From: Unio delphinus
Taxonomy: Eukaryota > Mollusca > Bivalvia > Unionida > Unionidae
Length of the DNA: 64,000 nt
Direction: 5' to 3'
Assembly: GCA_029339505.1 (NCBI GenBank)
Contig: JAQISU010000115.1
Coordinates: 5,918,501 to 5,982,500, forward strand
The translations under genes and the position numbers were made by a program. The number at the start of each line of letters is the position of its first letter. Positions within the stretch are counted from its first letter, which is position 1. The notes under the pieces are model-generated. The model was given only the letters and a program-made list of their open reading frames with translations, was not told the origin of the DNA and searched no databases. Below are positions 58,180-64,000 of the stretch, in pieces.

Positions 58180-58778
58180 GAGAATATGAAGTTAGAAAGG
58201 GAATAAGAAGTGAGGTTAGAAAGGGAATAACAAGTGAAGTTAGAAAGGGAATAACAAGTGAGGTTAGAAAGGGAATAAGAAGTGAGGTTAGAAAGGGAAT
58301 AACAAGTGAGGTTAGAAAGGGAATAAGAAGTGAGGTTAGAAAGGGAATAACAAGTGAAGTTAGAAAGGGAATAAGAAGTGAGGTTTGAAAGAGAATAAGA
58401 AGTGAGGTTAGAAAGGGAATAAGAAGTGAGGTTAGAAAGGGAATAACAAGTGAGGTTAGAAAGGGAATAACAAGTGAGGTTAGAAAGGGAATAACAAGTG
58501 AGGTTAGAAAGGGAATAAGAAGTGAGGTTAGAAAGGGAATAAGAAGTGAGGTTAGAAAGGGAATAACAAGTGAGGTTAGAAAGGGAATAAGAAGTGAGGT
58601 TAGAAAGGGAATAAGAAGTGAGGTTAGAAAGGGAATAACAAGTGAGGTTAGAAAGGGGAATAACAAGTGAGGTTAGAAAGGGAATAACAAGTGAGGTTAG
58701 AAAGGGAATAACAAGTGAGGTTAGAAAGGGAATAACAAGTGAGGTTAGAAAGGGAATAAGAAGTGAGGTTAGAAGCAT
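58180..58778. repeat. 24-bp minisatellite inside the gag coiled coil
   Basis: GTTAGAAAGGGAATAACAAG followed by TGAG (or AAGAAGTGAG variant) repeats about 25 times. In the gag frame each unit reads LERE-stop-(E/Q)VR, so nearly every unit carries a TAA. The frame stays in register across the array, apart from a one-base insertion near 58655. Other frames on both strands are open but are by-products of the 24-bp period. Confidence 0.95.
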
Positions 58779-59080
58779 TGGAAATAGAAGATATAAATAG
58801 GGAGAGGGAGCATCAAAGAAATTCTGAGCTATTGAAAACTAAAAAGGAGGAGGAACACGATTTTAAACTGAGAGGTCCGAAAGATAACATGGATAGTTAT
58901 CGAAACAGATTTTAAAGGTAAGCCACTGTACAGAAATGGAAACAAAATGGTCGCATCATTTTAGCGCGCTATTGAAGGGTAAAGCATCAAAGGTGTATTC
59001 GCGCTTATCCGCGGCTGATTTGCTGAATAACCTTGCGTTGAAAGACGCATTTCTGAAGAAACACGAGCTAACCGACATGG

Positions 59081-59081
<1 letters not shown>

Positions 59082-59132
<51 letters not shown>
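59082..59132. repeat. (CA)n microsatellite
   Basis: About 50 bp of pure CA interrupting the gag remnant after DMA. Confidence 0.96.
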
Positions 59133-59134
<2 letters not shown>

Positions 59135-59150
59135 TACAAAAGACTGCTTA

Positions 59151-59734
59151 ATCTTCCTTGTAATATCTTATTTTTCTATTAATACAATGTGGGAAGATAA
59201 CTTTTCGTTGGGTGTAGATCATAGTTCAATGGAAGGAAGTATGTCGATCTATGTCTATTTAACAAGATTTCAAAAGGAAAGAAAATGAAATATTGAAGCT
59301 ATAGCTTCTCTAATAATATTGAAAAAAACTAAGTTAAGCAAATGAGCTCACTTTACTATATAAACATCTAAACACTGACACTGTTGCACAAACAAACAAA
59401 TGCTTTGCTAATTGTTCATCTTTGCACATTATTTATCTATTTAGTACAGATGTGTTTCCAGTAGGGTGTCATGCGTAATGAATTGGCTTTACATTATGAT
59501 CTTTATTCGTTGAAGTTGTGTGTGTGTGGGTTTTTTTTAGTGGGTGGGTGGGACGGGCTTCTATCTTATTCAGAGATAACAGAGAACATTCAAAGTCACA
59601 GTTTAACACTATTATTAAAGCGAACCGAGTCTGACAGTGATATTAGCATACAAAGCCTTGTTTGTTTAGACTTATTGAGAACTTAGTCTACACTGATACA
59701 AGTGTTTTTTTTGTTTGATTATGATTTTTGACGT
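59151..59734. other. Stretch with no recognised feature
   Basis: AT-rich; a short frame at 59471-59686 has no recognisable motif. Confidence 0.5.
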
Positions 59735-60024
59735 AGGTTTAACAATATTTCAGTCATATCGCTAAGATGTCTGCAGTGTGTCAGTTTATAGTGATGTCTA
59801 GCACTAGAGCATCATGCCGCAGACATGTACCATGATGTCCCACCCAGTCACATTATCCTGACACCAGGCCAACAGTCCTAACACTAACCTCTTAATGCTG
59901 AGCGTCAAGCGAGGCAGCTGTTAGTACCATTTTGTAAGTCTTTGGTATGACTCAGCCGGGGATCGAATCCACGACCTCCCGCTTCCGCGGCATACGCTCT
60001 AACCACTGGGCCACCGGATCGGTT
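59735..60024 (-). mobile_element. tRNA-derived SINE family A, full-length copy
   Basis: On the minus strand it begins ACCGATCCGGTGGCCCAGTGG (the last 20 bases contain the A box), then AGAGCGTATGCCGCGGAAGC, and GGATTCGATCCCCGGC (B box). The family body follows, ending GATATGACTGAAATATTGTT. This is the most complete copy in the window and defines the family: a head of about 75 bp like a tRNA gene and a ~200-bp body. Confidence 0.92.
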
Positions 60025-60501
60025 AGATGAAAGTGTAATTTAGGTGAAGATCATGTTTATTTTGTACATTTCTTGTTAATTTGATCTGTGCTGTACTTAG
60101 TGATCATCCACTTAATCGTCTGCTTCGGTTAAAGAGATACATTCAAGTTTGTATACTAGCAAATGCTTTGTATAAACGTTTGCACTTCAAACATTCATGA
60201 TATCCTTTATCTAATCATCGATAAATAATTCAATATCTTTTTATAAGTACCTTTTGAAGGTAACGAATAAAATTGTTTTCTTCTCGAACTTCAATTCAGA
60301 TTTAGAATACCTAATACTTGTGAGTTTGGCTGTGACAAGACTGTTATTTCTAATGTAAAGCTCGAGGCAAACGTAATACTGCTGATATTACTACAACTAC
60401 AAATACTACTAACCGAATTTTACCGAAATATTGATGTTATCTGCAATCATATAATAATTGCAATAGACAGTCATGACAAATAAGTAACTGCTAATTAGTA
60501 A

Positions 60502-60504
<3 letters not shown>
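60025..60504. other. Stretch with no recognised feature
   Basis: Non-coding AT-rich sequence; nothing supported. Confidence 0.5.
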
Positions 60505-60554
<50 letters not shown>

Positions 60555-60574
60555 ATAATAATAATAATAATACT
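60502..60574. repeat. (CTA)n/(TAA)n microsatellite
   Basis: About 50 bp of ACT/CTA repeats passing into AAT repeats. Confidence 0.95.
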
Positions 60575-60689
60575 AATATAAAAAATATTAATAAAGAAAA
60601 CAGCCAATAATTTAAAAAAATAAGATGATGACTGTGTCGTTCGACGCATCGATACTATTGTCAGTAATATCGTGAAACATCACTTACGC

Positions 60690-61085
60690 TGTTACGTGTA
60701 CAAACTGAATCTTCACTTACGCCATTACTTGAACAAACTGAAACTTCGTTTACACCATCAAGGGTACAGACTAAACTTCACTTATATCGTTATAGGTACA
60801 TAATTAAACTTGACTTATACCGTCAATGATACATAATTAAACTTCACTTACACCGTCAAGGGTACATAATTAACTTTACTCACACCGTTAAGGTTATTTA
60901 ATTAAACTTTACTCACACCGTTAAGGTTATATAATTAAACTTTGCTCACACGGTCAAGGGTACAGAATTAAACTTTACTCGCACTGTTAAGGGTACAGAA
61001 TTAAATTTTAATCACACCGTTAAGGGTACAGAATTAAAATTTACTCACGCCGTCAAGGGTACATAATTAAATTTTACTCACACGA
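60690..61085. repeat. Minisatellite, ~33-34-bp unit, about 12 copies
   Basis: AATTAAACTTTACTCACACC followed by GTTAAGGGTACAG repeats with moderate divergence. The first few units (60690-60840) are longer and more diverged (CTTCACTTACGC..., ACAAACTGAA). Confidence 0.88.
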
Positions 61086-61089
61086 AGAA

Positions 61090-61514
61090 AGGTGCAGATT
61101 TACACTTCGCGATACGGTTGGAATTCGTAACTATATGAGCACAACAGTTTGAAATTTTGATATGACTCATGGGACCGTTACAAGCAGGGAGGGGGTGGTG
61201 TGGTATTTAATTGAAATTTTAAACATTTGAAGTAACAGAGGTCAAAATTTGAAAGTTGGCTCTACGATCTATAAAGGCTATAACAAGTAATTCTTTTAAG
61301 CATTACGCCATTCAGTATTACCTCATGGGCGTGGGGATTCTTCTCTTTGGTCATAACATGGAAACGTTTGAGATCACACTCTACAACCATATATAGGTTT
61401 GAAGGGATTGAGCTGAATAAGCCAGTCCTAAATCTGATATAGACCATAAGTTAATGAATCTGTGTCTGCGACATAACTTAGAAGCAGTTGAGATCCCCAC
61501 CCTTTGACCATATA
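61090..61514. other. Stretch with no recognised feature
   Basis: A 61-codon minus-strand frame has no recognisable motif. Two loosely similar phrases (TCATAACATGGAAACGTTTG, GACATAACTTAGAAGCAGTTG: first 20 bases each) hint at an old duplication. Confidence 0.45.
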
Positions 61515-61516
61515 TT

Positions 61517-61587
61517 AGTATGTATGTATGTATGTATGTATGTATGTATGTATGTATGTATGTATGTATGTATGTATGTATGTATGC
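61517..61587. repeat. (GTAT)n microsatellite
   Basis: About 70 bp of pure TATG/GTAT repeat. Confidence 0.96.
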
Positions 61588-61599
61588 TTTTCCACATCT

Positions 61600-62345
61600 T
61601 CATGCTGTAAACTCTAACATGACATATTAATTACATATATTGCCGTGAATTAAATATTGATTAAAAATAATAGGAAGTTATGTAGCTGTAGTGTGGTTGG
61701 TTTATTCGGTGTAGCAACCATATTCGGAAAGTTTTGGGCTGATAAACGCCAGCAGATTAAAAGTTTCCTTATTCTGCCATTTAGATGACATTACCGTACA
61801 TATGCCATGCGCAGACACTCAAAGCGCTTCTTATGACATTTTGAATGAAATCAATCTAAATGACCCCATGCAGTTATAAATAAAAAATACAAAACGATCA
61901 CACCACAGCTTGAACATGCGATAAACCTATCACGGTACTTTTATTTTAGAAATATATGCTAAGATGAAACCATTTCGAGCAGTTGGTGTTATTTTTCGAG
62001 AATTAACTTATTCATTGGCCCTTTCCTATCAGATTACAAATGTTTGAAAACGTTTTCGAGCATAAACGAACTCGAAATGGTTTAGCTGCGTGCTCATTAA
62101 TACAATAGTTTCCTGACAAACTTTCTTAACCTCTTCTTCATGGTTAAAACTCTGACATAATAATAATATATTTCCATGGATTAAAAATGAACTAAAAATA
62201 AATGAAACGTATCTAGCTATATAATATGGTGGCTTTATTTAGTTCGACGATCATTTTTTTAACGTTTAAGGCAAATCAAAACCAGCAGGTTAAAAACTTT
62301 CTTATTTTTAAAATTTATCTGACATTGCCATTGTCAAGTGTCAAA
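61600..62345. repeat. ~533-bp repeat, locus 2 (uninterrupted, one and a half units)
   Basis: Unit starts are visible at 61633 (ATATATTGCCGTGAATTAAA) and about 62165 (ATATATTTCCATGGATTAAA). Shared internal phrases are AAAAATAA...GAAGTTATGTAGC, CAGCAGATTAAAAGTTTCC, GACATTACCGTACATATGCC and CACACCACAG...AACATGCG. It is homologous to locus 1 at 55965-57240 and contains the uninterrupted form of the site hit by the RTE insertion there. Confidence 0.75.
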
Positions 62346-64000
62346 TTTTTCGTCAGTGAAATCCAGTAATTAATTCGTAGGCTAGCCGACAATTAATTAT
62401 CTTGGAGTAGAGTTTTGAACGGAAAGAATGTTAGTTTACCTCGGTCAGACTGTTACAATATTTAGAGTGAAAACGGACTGGGTGTTTGACACGCTTAAAC
62501 TAGGTGATTCCTCACGCAGAGCTGTCAAAAATGATTGAGACAAATGATAAGGTGATATTTCGACCCTAATTGGCATTTTTGGCATCTTGATAGACGGGTT
62601 CCAAACGGTCCGTAGGAATAGCATTTATTCCGATTGATCAAATGTAGAAGGAGAGGGTTGGGTCGAAACCTAGAATTGGGGAATATATTCTCTGAGTTAA
62701 TGAGTTTGAATTAGTCTAAAAATTTCTCTGCAAGAGAGAAACCAAAGGTAGAAGTAATTACCAGGACTCCGAAGGTATTTTTACAGCAGTGCCTTCGTAA
62801 CTATAAGCTCAGGAAAGTCCGCCGGAAATCAAACGGCAGAAGCACGCCAAAAACACAAGGTATTTAACTCAAATTCACCTTTATCACGATGTAATGTATA
62901 TGCTGTTTTTCTTTGTCATAGATGCATAATGTATCGATACTATGATACAAATAGTTCAGTATTACATTGATTTAATAACGTACTTTGATATGTTTCTTTG
63001 TTACAGATGCATGGTGTGTTCATATTTTTGTATGGATAGTCGGTTTTACAGTGATTTAATAATGTATTTTTGAATTCTGAATTAGCAGTTTTTACCTTAT
63101 ATACTTAGGTAGGTAAATGGGTGGTGTAGAAAACCCGCCGTGTACATTTATGATTGAAAAGTGTTACATTAATTTGAATTTATCATATTAGTGAATATGG
63201 ATTGTGTGTTATGATATATTACCTCACTTTATGTAATGATTTACGGGAATATATGACTTTCCCGAATTCTGATGTCGATAATTAGCAGTATAGCTCTATT
63301 GATCTGAAGACTTGTATAGTATTTGTTAGTCGTATAAATGATAACACTGATAGTAAGGTCGTCTGATTGTTCGAACCTAAAGACGGACGGACGATCTCAA
63401 CTCTTAAAGTAACGAGATACTAAGGGCGTTTTACCCTTTTCTTTTCAAAGGAAAAATAGTTTGTTTGAAGATCGAATAAGAAATAGCGAGGAAGTCGAAA
63501 TTCAGAGACGGAGAAAGAAGTTGGAAGACAGAGTGGTGTAATCTCGCTTACAACCAAAGAGCAAGCAAGTCAAGACGAACGCAGAAGAGGAAAAAAAAAT
63601 CAGTCGACGAACAAGGTCATTTTGAATCACCCAACAGTCCAATGTTAAATGAACATTCGATTCCATGATGAAATTTACTCTCAGTATTAACGGCTAACTT
63701 CATTTATTTTTTATTAGCGTTTGGATTTTTATGAATGTATCCATTATTTTAAAGCTTTAGTTTATGTATTCCTGAACTAAGTTTATTCAGAAAGAAAGAA
63801 ATTGTAATTCACAATGTCATTCTTCTTTTAATTGTATTTTAATTAAATTCATATTTTATCTTTACGGGGGCTCGTGTGTTGTCTTGTTCAAAGTACCATC
63901 TCAGATTACCATATCCATTAACCGGGCAAATTACACCGTAGAGATCATCTTCTAGATAACGATAATTAGAGGGAGGCGGTCTTCAAGTGTTGTTTTTCCA
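62346..64000. other. Right-end stretch; possible LTR-element 5' end
   Basis: No gene is supported. An imperfect ~75-bp direct repeat lies at about 62900-63050 (TTCTTTG...AGATGCAT...TTGATTTAATAA). GGGGGCTCGT at 63866-63875, after an AT-rich stretch with a possible U5-like end, resembles the start of the proline-tRNA primer-binding site common in gypsy-type elements. If so, the 1 kb before it may be an LTR and the coding part lies outside the window. Confidence 0.3.

Larger units (their letters stand above)
57926..59150 (+). pseudogene. Gypsy-type retrotransposon gag remnant (coiled coil plus capsid-like segment)
   Basis: In the frame starting GAAGTAGAAAGGGAA (57926) the peptide EREAKRELIEQKKQAEREKI...KLEIEREAEERRMTF is a charged coiled coil. 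It is followed, beyond the 24-bp array, by LEIEDINREREHQRN and KLRGPKDNMDSYRNRF, and in another frame by HFSALLKGKASKVYSRLS and LKDAFLKKHELTDM. The order coiled coil - D-x-x-D-x-Y-x-x-R-F - W-x-x-x-L-S-A-L-L-K-G-K-A - Y-S-R-L is that of gag proteins in metazoan gypsy-type elements and of the SCAN-like fold derived from them. Stops, at least one frameshift and a (CA)n tract at 59082-59131 break it. No protease or RT follows. Confidence 0.78.

Noticed and set aside
57906..58778. Minus-strand 290-codon frame (Ser-Leu-Thr-Asn repeats)
   Set aside because: It is the antisense of the 24-bp minisatellite and gag remnant; period divisible by 3 keeps it open.
59950..60020. tRNA gene on the minus strand
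   Set aside because: A and B boxes are present, but the sequence continues into the SINE body and is shared by copies elsewhere; it is a SINE head. The same holds for 13430-13490 and 26765-26860.

Overview
This is a eukaryotic, AT-rich, repeat-dominated stretch of animal genome. Spliced exons with clean GT/AG borders, tRNA-derived SINEs, CR1/L2-like and RTE-like LINEs, a pogo/Tigger-type DNA transposon and many minisatellites rule out a bacterial or viral source. A macrophage-expressed gene 1 (MPEG1/perforin-2) homologue and the style of the SINEs suggest a mollusc, perhaps a gastropod, but that assignment is inference. Only two conventional genes can be supported.

Layout, left to right. Positions 1-11400 are non-coding: five minisatellites (31, 43, 50 and 37 bp units plus a TA array), one SINE, and a 1290-bp pogo/Tigger-like element (5800-7089) with 21-bp inverted repeats and a TA target duplication. 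Next come the two last coding exons of a nuclear hormone receptor (11425-11530 and 15362-15621, + strand). Their product is the C-terminal half of an NR1-type ligand-binding domain with an AF-2 helix; upstream exons were not found. The intron between them holds a degenerate repeat family, two SINEs and an antisense LINE tail. Positions 15622-29450 are 3' flank and intergenic DNA with minisatellites, a pair of palindromic MITE-like elements and a second SINE family. Positions 29455-35822 are a graveyard of at least four pieces of one CR1/L2-like LINE family, including a 5'-complete piece with endonuclease domain on the minus strand.

Positions 36106-47785 are one continuous ~11.7-kb tandem array of a 36-bp monomer (roughly 324 copies), with higher-order duplications of 1549 bp and of several hundred bp at a ~4.8-kb offset. 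Its enormous open reading frames on both strands arise because 36 is divisible by 3 and the monomer lacks stops; I do not call them genes.

The second gene is MPEG1 on the minus strand: exon 1 54674-54195, exon 2 51827-50118, 729 residues in total. It has a signal peptide, MACPF pore-forming domain, P2 region, one transmembrane helix and a cytoplasmic tail with a tyrosine sorting motif. Its only coding intron carries 13 exact 30-bp repeats, 11 of which contain the E-box CACGTG; the same 8-mer ATCACGTG also lies about 140 bp upstream of the start codon. Positions 55960-62345 contain two loci of a ~533-bp tandem repeat, one interrupted by an RTE LINE fragment whose empty site is preserved in the other, plus a decayed gypsy-type gag whose coiled-coil segment expanded into a 24-bp minisatellite. 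The right end (62350-64000) holds nothing certain; a GGGGGCTCGT motif at 63866 may mark the primer-binding site of an LTR element running out of the window.
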